Virus record (IMG/VR): IMGVR_UViG_3300034117_002447 | Coordinates: 186,001-250,000 of that record | Length of the DNA: 64,000 nt | Direction: 5' to 3' (one strand) | Source: a virus | Shown here: positions 28,375-36,144 of the stretch, piece after piece | Position numbering within the stretch: position 1 is the stretch's first letter | Layout of the letters: each line of letters starts with the position of its first letter | Notes under the pieces: generated by a model | Databases searched by the model: none | What the model saw: only the letters and a program-made list of their open reading frames with translations | What the model was told of the DNA's origin: nothing | Translations under genes and position numbers: made by a program

Positions 28375-29331
28375 CTATTTCCGTTTCTCCTTGGCATATA
28401 AAATAGCAGCAACGTATTTCCCAGATGCGCTTTCCGGATCAACGTACGATAGATCAGTATCAAATGGACTACTTGATCGAAAATCTGCTTTATAAAATAA
28501 CGTATCTTTGGTTGAATCAGTTACTCCAGCATTGTGCATAATTGGGCACTTATTGTATGCATGGATATCAGAAGTTCCCCAACTAAAATCAAGTTCAGGA
28601 GTAACAATCGTCTGGGCTCCCATTTTCCATGCTCCCCAAAGAACTGACCACATATCAGCACACCACTTTTGAATTGGATTAAATTGAGCCGCTTCTTCTG
28701 TAGATAAATTAGAGCGGTCTTGATGCTCTCTATCACACATGTACTTGTAAATAGTCAATGTGTCCTCGGCTACTTCTTTCCAGAAATCGGCAGTTACACC
28801 TTTCATTAAGTATTGAGCACCGCCTGAGCCAGCCTCATTTGCTTCCACTAATTCCGGTGGAATTCCTGAAAGACTGCATAGATCTGTGAAAATATCTTCT
28901 GATTTGCTCTTAATGTACTTCGCACCAATGTATGAAATTGTGTCGCTTACGTACCAATAAAGATCTCCATGTAGGGCATCAAAGTTAGGAAGTTCTCTAA
29001 AAATAATATCAGAATCATGGTAAAAGACAGTTTCTCCACGAAGTTCCGGATGAGCTCTAAAGTGCTGTTCTAGAATATCAGGTCTTAGGATCGGAATGTA
29101 TCCATAATTTTCAGTTATTCTCTTTTTATAGAAAAAGAATCTTACCATTGGATATTTGGAAGCAAGAGCTCTACCTTCAGGCGAAGGTTCATTATCATAG
29201 GCAAATAGAATATCTATCCAGTTAGGGTTTATTCCGCTCTTCATAAAATTATGAATTACTACCTCAACTTGCCAATGAAAATACGGGTGGTCCGGCTGAG
29301 CGGACATAAATATAGTCTTCTTAGTTAGCAT
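28375..29331 (-). CDS. putative GT-A-type glycosyltransferase (peptidyl O-glycosyltransferase-like)
   Basis: A 318-residue protein. A DxD-like metal-binding motif is visible in TVFYHDSDIIFRELPNF (near 100-116). The N-terminal QPDHPYFHWQVEVVIHNFMKSG, then YGYIPILRPDILEQHF, GSGGAQYLMKG, and a late CPIMHNAGV are in the same order as the WQ..V.., RP, EPD, GNSPV-type and final H...G segments of plant hydroxyproline O-arabinosyltransferases and peptidyl-serine galactosyltransferases. That resemblance is by eye and weak, but the DxD glycosyltransferase call is reasonable. It lies between collagen-like and mucin-like fibre genes, matching a protein-glycosylation job. It has 3 tryptophan-rich patches (WCADMWSVLWGAWK). 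Confidence 0.6.
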   Translation of the reverse strand: MLTKKTIFMSAQPDHPYFHWQVEVVIHNFMKSGINPNWIDILFAYDNEPSPEGRALASKYPMVRFFFYKKRITENYGYIPILRPDILEQHFRAHPELRGETVFYHDSDIIFRELPNFDALHGDLYWYVSDTISYIGAKYIKSKSEDIFTDLCSLSGIPPELVEANEAGSGGAQYLMKGVTADFWKEVAEDTLTIYKYMCDREHQDRSNLSTEEAAQFNPIQKWCADMWSVLWGAWKMGAQTIVTPELDFSWGTSDIHAYNKCPIMHNAGVTDSTKDTLFYKADFRSSSPFDTDLSYVDPESASGKYVAAILYAKEKRK

Positions 29332-29361
29332 ACTAATTTATACTACTAATTGGCTTAAGGT

Positions 29362-31788
29362 TTATCCTCTAATGGTAGTAGTTGTAGTTAGATATTCAGT
29401 TACGTTAACTTCATACAGACACTCATCTAATATGATTTTCCACTTACCAATTGGGTCGATTGTAAATATACCTTCGATTATAGTATCAGATCCGTCGATT
29501 GTTACAGTATACATACCTTCTGAAATAGGCGCGTTTATATTATCAAATATTTGAATTACTGAATACTCAGTTGTTGATAAAACAAACGATATAGTCTTAG
29601 CCTCACGGTCTTGATAATACTCAATTGATACAGATGGGCATCCAATTGTAGTAGTAGTGGTAGTTGATGGAGCAAGCGTAGTGGTTGTGGTCGTTGCCGC
29701 TAGCGTTGTAGTCGTAGTAGTAATTCCGCTATACAGTCCGCAATCTATCACAGTTAAAGTTTGAGCACCTGCATCAAATTCATAACAGAATGTACATGTC
29801 GAGTTAATTGTTACTTTGAGAGGTCCATCGATTAGCGCTAAATTTTCAGCCGGAATTCTAGTTGTACCTGTGTAAATAATATCGGCAAATTGCTGGATCG
29901 TATAAAGTAATCCTCCAGGCCCAGTAACTTGAAAAGTATATTGACTTTCGCCAGTCTGGGATGGAGTAACTGTGAATTCGCTACATGGATCAATCGTCGT
30001 CGTTGTAGTAGTCGGAGCAATCGTCGTTGTAGTAGTCGGAGCGATTGTTGTAGTGGTAGTCGGCTCAATTGTCGTAGTAGTAGTCGGCTCAATTGTCGTA
30101 GTAGTAGTCGGAGCGATTGTTGTAGTGGTAGTCGGTGCAATCGTCGTAGTAGTCGGCGCAATTGTCGTCGTAGTGGTTGGAGCAGCGGTGGTAGTTGTTG
30201 TGGTAACTGCACCAAACTCAACGTTAACTACGTATTGGCAGCCTGCCGCATTGGTAAACGTGTACGTACCATATACGGTATTAATATTTGAAGATAAGTA
30301 CTCAGAATCAGTTCTGTTAAATATCCATGAAAGACTTATGTTAACTCCATGCAATTCAGTCAGATTGTAGGTAGGTCCACCTGCTGACGCAAAGACTACT
30401 GAATACGGACCAGTTGGAGTTCCTATAAATGATATGACTGTTGCATTTAAGTTTTCAGCAACTGAGTAATTAATTGAGCCTGGAGCACAAGTCGTTGTTG
30501 TACTTGTTGGTGCGATCGTAGTAGTCAAGGTAGGCGAAACCGTTGTAGTTGTTGTAGTTGGAGTAGCCTGAAAAGGAATAGCGTAAAAAGGACTAAATGA
30601 GGTTACTTGCGCCCATATTTTTCTAGTTGCATAGTCAGGAGCATACGGTCCAGTTAAGACAGTTTCATCAACATAGACTCCATTTACATTATGGAATATT
30701 CGAACTGTGTCAAATACCGGCTCAGTCATTGCTTGAGGTAGAGTAAATTCAAGAAGAGCTCCAATAGTTAATGGAGTTGAAATATCAAATGCCATTGCTG
30801 CATTATTTAAGTAATAACCTGCCGGTAAAATACCAGATGGAGATAGAGTCGGCGCTGGTACAGAACATACTGTGATTGGCGCAGATTCTGTAGCGTTTGT
30901 ATCTAACACAACCGATACTCCAACCTGTGGGTGATTCGTTGAACTTTGACCAGCTTGCACAATTTCGGTCGTACATAAAACGCCAGCTGCTCCGCAATAA
31001 GGATCAGCTGATGTGTAAATTAGAGTTACAAAATCGCCACCGTCTAGTCCATATCCAGCAACAGAAGTGTTCCAATAAAGTTCATCAGTTGAATCAACTG
31101 CCCCGTAATTACTTGCAGTAGTCCCATTGTCTTTACTAAAGTACGCTGGCGCTACTTTGGTGCCATCTCCTATGATTATTTGTTGGCCGTTAATGAACAA
31201 TAAGTACTCACTAGTCGTGATCGGCGCGGGCATCGGAAGTAATCCTGGTGAAACTAAAGCAGAGTCTCCAGTAATTACATTTGGCGTTACCGATCTGGTT
31301 ACAGCCGCTCTACAAGAACCTGCACCGCCTCCGCTGAGTAGCGTCCAGCCAGTTGATACTAAATATCCATAAAATCCTTCAATTCGGCCGCCCTGTTGAG
31401 TAATGTAGATTACTTCTCCTGGAACTCCAGTTGGCGGAATTGCTCCGTATACTTTAAGTCGAAGCCTTTTACCTTCAACTACATCTTCCATTACCGCATT
31501 TTTACCGGTGATTGCGCCAGTTGGGTAGAGTTTTATTACTTCAGGATACGACCCATTTTGTTGCTGTGCACCGTATACAGTTAGACCTTGCCTAACGATG
31601 ATTGTGTTTGCTGAAATTCCTTCAATGTCAACTGAAACTCCACCAGTTTGATCGAAGTTAACGGCTGATAGAAACTCAGTTATTGCTGACTTTATTGTGC
31701 TAAAATTAAAATTAGCCAAATCAACAACGCTAGTTAAGCTAGCACCGTTAATTGATTTTACACTTGAAATTTTTAATTGAATTGACAT
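29362..31788 (-). CDS. fibre protein with mucin-like Thr-rich linkers
   Basis: An 808-residue protein. The N-terminal part (1-155) is a phage-fibre-type head (LKISSVKSINGASLTSVVDLANFNF; GLTVYGAQQQNGSYPEVIKLYPTGAI). Beta-domains are joined by Thr-Pro linkers: PTTTTTVSPTLTTTIAPTSTTTT near 415-440, about eight TTTTTIAP/TTTTTIEP units near 520-600, and TTTTTTLAATTTTTTLAPS near 690-715. The domains between linkers share a VE[YF]...CPSVS/CSEF...Y.V pattern with paired cysteines. Thr-Pro linkers of this kind are classical O-glycosylation acceptors, and a putative glycosyltransferase is encoded 30 nt downstream. A late-promoter element is 27 nt before the ATG. Confidence 0.8.
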   Translation of the reverse strand: MSIQLKISSVKSINGASLTSVVDLANFNFSTIKSAITEFLSAVNFDQTGGVSVDIEGISANTIIVRQGLTVYGAQQQNGSYPEVIKLYPTGAITGKNAVMEDVVEGKRLRLKVYGAIPPTGVPGEVIYITQQGGRIEGFYGYLVSTGWTLLSGGGAGSCRAAVTRSVTPNVITGDSALVSPGLLPMPAPITTSEYLLFINGQQIIIGDGTKVAPAYFSKDNGTTASNYGAVDSTDELYWNTSVAGYGLDGGDFVTLIYTSADPYCGAAGVLCTTEIVQAGQSSTNHPQVGVSVVLDTNATESAPITVCSVPAPTLSPSGILPAGYYLNNAAMAFDISTPLTIGALLEFTLPQAMTEPVFDTVRIFHNVNGVYVDETVLTGPYAPDYATRKIWAQVTSFSPFYAIPFQATPTTTTTTVSPTLTTTIAPTSTTTTCAPGSINYSVAENLNATVISFIGTPTGPYSVVFASAGGPTYNLTELHGVNISLSWIFNRTDSEYLSSNINTVYGTYTFTNAAGCQYVVNVEFGAVTTTTTTAAPTTTTTIAPTTTTIAPTTTTTIAPTTTTTIEPTTTTTIEPTTTTTIAPTTTTTIAPTTTTTTIDPCSEFTVTPSQTGESQYTFQVTGPGGLLYTIQQFADIIYTGTTRIPAENLALIDGPLKVTINSTCTFCYEFDAGAQTLTVIDCGLYSGITTTTTTLAATTTTTTLAPSTTTTTTIGCPSVSIEYYQDREAKTISFVLSTTEYSVIQIFDNINAPISEGMYTVTIDGSDTIIEGIFTIDPIGKWKIILDECLYEVNVTEYLTTTTTIRG
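29990..30210 (-). repeat. TTTTTIAP/IEP octapeptide tandem repeat (24-nt unit)
   Basis: The plus strand shows repeated gtcgtagtagtagtcgg..caatt units of about 24 nt, encoding on the minus strand about eight copies of Thr4-6 followed by Ile-Ala/Glu-Pro. It is a mucin-like spacer within the 808-residue fibre protein. Confidence 0.85.
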
Positions 31789-31815
31789 CGTTATTTAAAG
31801 TATCTAACTTTTTAG

Positions 31816-31824
31816 TTATTTATT
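31816..31824 (-). promoter_or_regulatory. late-promoter-like element AATAAATAA
   Basis: The minus strand reads AATAAATAAC, ending 27 nt before the ATG at 31788. It lies in the 54-nt gap after the amidoligase-like gene. Confidence 0.6.
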
Positions 31825-31842
31825 AACTTGAAAGAAGAATCG

Positions 31843-33195
31843 TTATTTTATTGGATTTTTACTGCCTTTTGCTGTACCTGAAAGAACTTCTGTTTTACTA
31901 TCAACTTCTGCATCTAGTGCAATAATACCTGATCTAACGATACACTCATTTAGATTAGCATAGATGACACTTTCTGGAGAACTTTTGATATAACTAAGGT
32001 CTATTCGATTAACGCTACCTTTTTCAAACATACACTCGTCTAGGTGACAGTATCGGATATCGTTTCCGGTTAGGATTCGACATTCGGTTATATGTGATGA
32101 TCTTACTTTGCAGCCATAAAGCATACAGTCTGTAATCTCTGCCTCAATTGAGCAATTTATCAAGTCAAGCCCTTTAATTCCAAATCCTTCCTTTAACGAA
32201 GAATCTTTTAATTGAACTCTCTCCGTATCAGTATCATAGTTAATAGAACCTTTAGTCATTTGGCCAAAAGTAATTAAGTCAAATAGGCTATCTCTAACCT
32301 TTAGGTAATTTGCTTCAAGAATACGAGGGTCATCTTTTAAGTCAACGTAAAGATCGATATTTGGAAAATTCTTAGTGAAATTTTCGTATGACTTTAGAGC
32401 AAGAGTGTTATCTCTTTGTTTTTTCAAAACATCGTGAACTTTTTTCTGTTCATCAATTGAGTATTGGTAATTAGATTGAAGCGTGTTGTACAGAGACTCG
32501 GCTATGTAGTTAACTAAGTTAGTTGCACTAGATCTCTTATTTTGATAGTCGGCTCCACCTGCGTATCTAACTTCAACGTAACCGTCTTTTAACTTATCGA
32601 AATTAATTCCAAAGTATTTAGATTGAGGGTAATTAAATTCAAGTGGACTGCTGGGTTTTGAATAGGCGATTGACGTCTCAGCTAGGAACTTATTTTTAGG
32701 GTAAATATTTGTTACTGGATTCTTGTAAATCTTTTGAATTCTAGATTTAGCAGAAGGCCACATGTCAAAGATTTTCTCCTCATTTAGTCCAAGAATGTAC
32801 TTAAAAACATTTAGATTCTGAAGACGCTCTCTTAAACCAAGATCAAATTCATTTAGTGACATATTAATATGCAGTCCAGTACGTTCGGTCGTGAATCCAT
32901 TTTCATCGATAAAATTCATAACTTTATACATAACGTGAATTGCTTCATTATATGGCATTACTCCAGTAATAAGCTCATTCATTTTAAATCCGCCTGAAAA
33001 ATCTGGCTCTAATTTGAATTCTGAGTAACTTACGGCAATATCTGAATTGTATTCGTTTGTGCTGATTACTTTTTTGCCAAGTAATACTTCCAATTTTTCA
33101 GCAAGCTCAGCCCTACCGATTGGAGAAAAGAATTCAAATTCGAATCCAATATTTACGTTGTCAAAAAGACGTTGTTGATTTAGATCTTTATACAT
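31843..33195 (-). CDS. amidoligase-like protein with C-terminal beta-helix repeats
   Basis: A 450-residue protein. Residues 1 to about 260 show the COOH-NH2 ligase (putative amidoligase, glutamine-synthetase-like superfamily) pattern. They have NIGFEFEFFSP (G-x-E-x-E), KLEPDFSGGFKMNELITGVMPYNEAI (D-x-S and the E-L-x-[ST] strand), TGLHINMSL (G-x-H-[IV]) and GYVEVRYAGG (late E-x-R). The intact residues suggest an ATP-dependent amide-bond-forming enzyme. About 330-440 contain pentapeptide-like, right-handed beta-helix rungs with periodic cysteines (LINCSIEAEITDCMLYGCKVRSS, CRILTGNDIRYCHLDECMF). Phage amidoligases have been proposed to modify peptides or cell-wall components. Here, inside a structural operon, the beta-helix suggests a virion-bound enzyme. 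It is followed by the 690-residue structural gene 6 nt upstream. Confidence 0.7.
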   Translation of the reverse strand: MYKDLNQQRLFDNVNIGFEFEFFSPIGRAELAEKLEVLLGKKVISTNEYNSDIAVSYSEFKLEPDFSGGFKMNELITGVMPYNEAIHVMYKVMNFIDENGFTTERTGLHINMSLNEFDLGLRERLQNLNVFKYILGLNEEKIFDMWPSAKSRIQKIYKNPVTNIYPKNKFLAETSIAYSKPSSPLEFNYPQSKYFGINFDKLKDGYVEVRYAGGADYQNKRSSATNLVNYIAESLYNTLQSNYQYSIDEQKKVHDVLKKQRDNTLALKSYENFTKNFPNIDLYVDLKDDPRILEANYLKVRDSLFDLITFGQMTKGSINYDTDTERVQLKDSSLKEGFGIKGLDLINCSIEAEITDCMLYGCKVRSSHITECRILTGNDIRYCHLDECMFEKGSVNRIDLSYIKSSPESVIYANLNECIVRSGIIALDAEVDSKTEVLSGTAKGSKNPIK

Positions 33196-33200
33196 AATTG

Positions 33201-35273
33201 TTATTTGTTTATTGCAATGAATGGTACATTTAGTCGAGGTCGAGCATTATCAATTATAGCTAGAGTAGATTCGTCTCTAACGAATAGCTGACTCACTATA
33301 AATTCGTGATCCTCTGACTGAACCATTGTATTAAATAGTCTAACATTTGCAATTGAATAATTAGCAGAAGGTAGAGCCCAATTTTGAGTAGTTACAAAGC
33401 TAAATGTTCCAGGTTTAGCTGAGCCGTTAAATACTAAGTCAAGTCGATTGTAGTTTTTAATATTCGCTGGGTCCTGATTAAATTCATATACGTTAACTTC
33501 AAGCTGGCCGTATTGAGCGGATACTGGAACGATTATTGAATACCATTCATCGTATAACAATTCGCCAACAGTAAATGAGTATTGACTGCTATTAATTCTT
33601 ACGTGAATCGTTACGCTAGGTAATCCAGAAACGTCAGTTATTCCACAGGAGATGACTAAGCCTTTACTATTGATGTTATCATATCCATCAAATATTCGGA
33701 TGGTCTGTGATCCTGCATTGAATTTAACTAGCGCGCTAAATGTCATATTTGGAGTAACTTCAGTTGAGGCAACTGCTTTATAGACAACTGCATGCTCGGA
33801 TTGCTTGAATTGAAATTTGCCAACAAAACTTTGGGTTAAATCTTGAAATCTAGAGGTTAGGCTCAGGTCTCGATAACCTTCAACTACCACATATTTGCCT
33901 AAGTGATCAAGGAAAGAATCTTTGGGCCCATTCATTTTAACTGAGACTAATTTACCAGTAGAATCTAGGTAACTGTCTCCAGTATTTAATTGGTTATTCA
34001 GCCATGCACTGTAAATTGAACTGCTTTCGTATGCCCAAATTTCGTAAGGTTTTGCAGTAGTTTTTAGGTACTGATCTTCCTTTGTGTTTGAGGTAGTAGT
34101 TATGTAATTTTGCAAGACTGGTTTAACTGCACTCATATCGTAATAGTACTCGATTAATGGAGCATAGTTAAAAGTTTTATCCAAAATTTTATTATCAAGA
34201 TCTGGGTGTAGTGATCTACGAGTCTCATCGAATTTGTGCGAAATCGTTTTAAACTGTTGTTTATCCAGAGCATCATTTGTCTGAACTTCAGCTTGTACAC
34301 CGAATAGTTCATCGCTTGTCATAATAATATTGTCAAGGAATATTCGATCAGGCTCTTTCATTAGCATATCGATATTTGGATGAAATTTAGTTAATTGAAT
34401 TTTCCAGTAAAGAGGCTCCATCATGAATCCTCTAAACAGATAAGATCCTTGAATTTCGTACATTCGATTGGTTAATGGAAAGTACATGTAATCTCTTTTA
34501 CGAGGTTGTGTGTTTGGTCCAAAAATAGACTGAAAGTAGATATTATCGATATGAATCTCAAATGGTATTTCAAAATCTACACCAAACTCAGTAAAGTTAG
34601 GTTTATTATCTGGGAATACATTATTTGGAACTACTACTTTAACACATTTTCGATCCAGTGTTTTAAATAGAGTCCACTCTTTAAATATAAAATCTCCGCC
34701 ATCTCTATCCGGCTCAGTTTTAAAGTAAACTACTTCATGGCCAAACAATTTATTTGTTTGTAGGCTCAATTCCTTAGAGATTCCGATCGCACTTCCAACT
34801 TCATAAGGTTTAAATGAAGCTTCTCTCTCAGCGATTAGAGCTGGACAGCGTTCAGCTGAACAGTAAACGGTCGGTGTGTATAGAGTTACATCAATGTGAG
34901 TGCTTTGAACTCTAAATTTAATATTGTTAACGATTAATGGAGAGGTAAGCGCATCGTAATTAATTCCGTTATCGTATTCGTACTTGACCTCAAAGAAGAC
35001 GTCGCTATTTGCAAAGTCTAGCACGTTAATTTCAGAAAGATCGTCTGGGCTAAAGGAATACCAAAGTGACCAGTTTCCACGGTTTAACGAATATCTAAAT
35101 TTACGATTAATATTAGTAGAGACCGCTGTTCCAAGCTCAAGCGATTCATCGAATCCCACGATTTTCACAGCCCCAGGTAAAGGTTCGCCAGTAGAAAATA
35201 TTCTATAATTTTTACTGTACGCAACCGAGTTCTTATCAGGTTCCGGAATTATCTTGTAGGTGACTACTTGCAT
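33201..35273 (-). CDS. large virion structural protein with a C-terminal LamG-like domain, family unknown
   Basis: A 690-residue beta-rich protein. The N-terminal 200 residues include KFRYSLNRGNWSLWYSF and VYCSAERCP, the middle has many aromatic strands (KRDYMYFPLTNRMYEIQGSY), and about 490-665 look like a concanavalin A/LamG sandwich (MTFSALVKFNAGSQTIRIFDGY, YDEWYSIIVPV, YSIANVRLFNTMV). It is likely a baseplate or fibre-connector component, judged by size, beta content and neighbours. It begins a transcription unit, with GATAAATAA 16 nt before its ATG. Confidence 0.68.
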   Translation of the reverse strand: MQVVTYKIIPEPDKNSVAYSKNYRIFSTGEPLPGAVKIVGFDESLELGTAVSTNINRKFRYSLNRGNWSLWYSFSPDDLSEINVLDFANSDVFFEVKYEYDNGINYDALTSPLIVNNIKFRVQSTHIDVTLYTPTVYCSAERCPALIAEREASFKPYEVGSAIGISKELSLQTNKLFGHEVVYFKTEPDRDGGDFIFKEWTLFKTLDRKCVKVVVPNNVFPDNKPNFTEFGVDFEIPFEIHIDNIYFQSIFGPNTQPRKRDYMYFPLTNRMYEIQGSYLFRGFMMEPLYWKIQLTKFHPNIDMLMKEPDRIFLDNIIMTSDELFGVQAEVQTNDALDKQQFKTISHKFDETRRSLHPDLDNKILDKTFNYAPLIEYYYDMSAVKPVLQNYITTTSNTKEDQYLKTTAKPYEIWAYESSSIYSAWLNNQLNTGDSYLDSTGKLVSVKMNGPKDSFLDHLGKYVVVEGYRDLSLTSRFQDLTQSFVGKFQFKQSEHAVVYKAVASTEVTPNMTFSALVKFNAGSQTIRIFDGYDNINSKGLVISCGITDVSGLPSVTIHVRINSSQYSFTVGELLYDEWYSIIVPVSAQYGQLEVNVYEFNQDPANIKNYNRLDLVFNGSAKPGTFSFVTTQNWALPSANYSIANVRLFNTMVQSEDHEFIVSQLFVRDESTLAIIDNARPRLNVPFIAINK

Positions 35274-35289
35274 TAATTTTGTCTTTTTG

Positions 35290-35298
35290 TTATTTATC
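35290..35298 (-). promoter_or_regulatory. late-promoter-like element GATAAATAA (leftward of a divergent pair)
   Basis: The minus strand reads GATAAATAAC, ending 16 nt before ATG 35273. Its partner for the rightward gene lies 25 nt away at 35324-35332. Confidence 0.68.
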
Positions 35299-35323
35299 GC
35301 AGAGTATTACGGTTTTAGACTAA

Positions 35324-35332
35324 AATAAATAA
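35324..35332 (+). promoter_or_regulatory. late-promoter-like element AATAAATAA (rightward of a divergent pair)
   Basis: AATAAATAA ends 20 nt before the ATG at 35353. It is the only visible promoter-like element for this isolated rightward gene, which implies late expression. Confidence 0.62.
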
Positions 35333-35352
35333 TAAGAAAATCGGGGTTACAC

Positions 35353-36144
35353 ATGAAGCCTTTGAACCCGAAGCTTGTCCTAGACCCTATGTGGCTATGC
35401 CAAGCGAATTTTGTCGATCTGGAATACTACACGTACATTCTAATGGACGCAAAACAAAAGTATCTCAATCAGCTTGAGACTGATTTCTCTAACTTTTACG
35501 AAATTGCATTTCACTACCTAAATATCAATACTATTATAGCTGATAAGAAGGTCTACGATTCACATTTAAACGCAGTTAGGGCACATCAAAACTTAATGGT
35601 TATAGTATCTCAATTGGCCCAATCGAATGACTCTAATGGTAAGGAAATCGTTCGAATGGCGTCAGCTATTCTATCTGAGGTAATGACGGTTTACTTAAGA
35701 AAACAGATTCCTGTATTGGAGCACCTAAACTTTCATTTGACTAATACTGCTCTACATAAACAGGCTGTGATCTATATTGTATGTAAATCAGAAAAGCTTG
35801 ACCGGTACGAGATTTTTAAACTAAATACTAAAAGCAATAGACCGTTAGGCTACTCAATTAGCCGAAAGGCTGTATTGCATCTTCCGGGATTAAAGAATAA
35901 TGAGTTCAAGGATAGGCTTCTGGTTGAGATGCCGACTCTCACTGATTTTCAACCGGATAAAAACGTTATTGTTGTATCTGGCACGGACCAAGTTGTAATA
36001 TCGGATGGAATTTGTCTGACTAAGGACATTATTTTACTAAATAAGATAATGAACCTTAGCCATGGATTTGATGCTAATGTATTACTGGACTATGAACGTA
36101 TGCTTGATAAAAAGAAAGCTATTCCGTTTAAGCTTAAGGTTTAA
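35353..36144 (+). CDS. 263-residue protein, unknown
   Basis: The N-terminal half is helical (VDLEYYTYILMDAKQKYLNQLETDF; VVSQLAQSNDSNGKEIVRMASAILSEVMTVYLRKQ) and the C-terminal half is mixed alpha/beta (KQAVIYIVCKSEKLDRYEIFKL; NVIVVSGTDQVVISDGICLTKDII). I recognise no family, and there is no signal peptide or membrane segment. It stands alone as a rightward gene within a leftward structural block, has its own late-type promoter, and ends in a TTAA shared with the stop of the convergent 784-residue fibre gene. It could be an assembly factor or head/neck protein; nothing decides this. Confidence 0.72.
   Translation: MKPLNPKLVLDPMWLCQANFVDLEYYTYILMDAKQKYLNQLETDFSNFYEIAFHYLNINTIIADKKVYDSHLNAVRAHQNLMVIVSQLAQSNDSNGKEIVRMASAILSEVMTVYLRKQIPVLEHLNFHLTNTALHKQAVIYIVCKSEKLDRYEIFKLNTKSNRPLGYSISRKAVLHLPGLKNNEFKDRLLVEMPTLTDFQPDKNVIVVSGTDQVVISDGICLTKDIILLNKIMNLSHGFDANVLLDYERMLDKKKAIPFKLKV

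Noticed and set aside
29929-30370. Rightward ORFs with SRSNRRCSSRSD or VVVVVGAIVVVVV repeats
   Set aside because: They are antisense shadows of the Thr-rich TTTTTIAP repeat of the 808-residue fibre protein.
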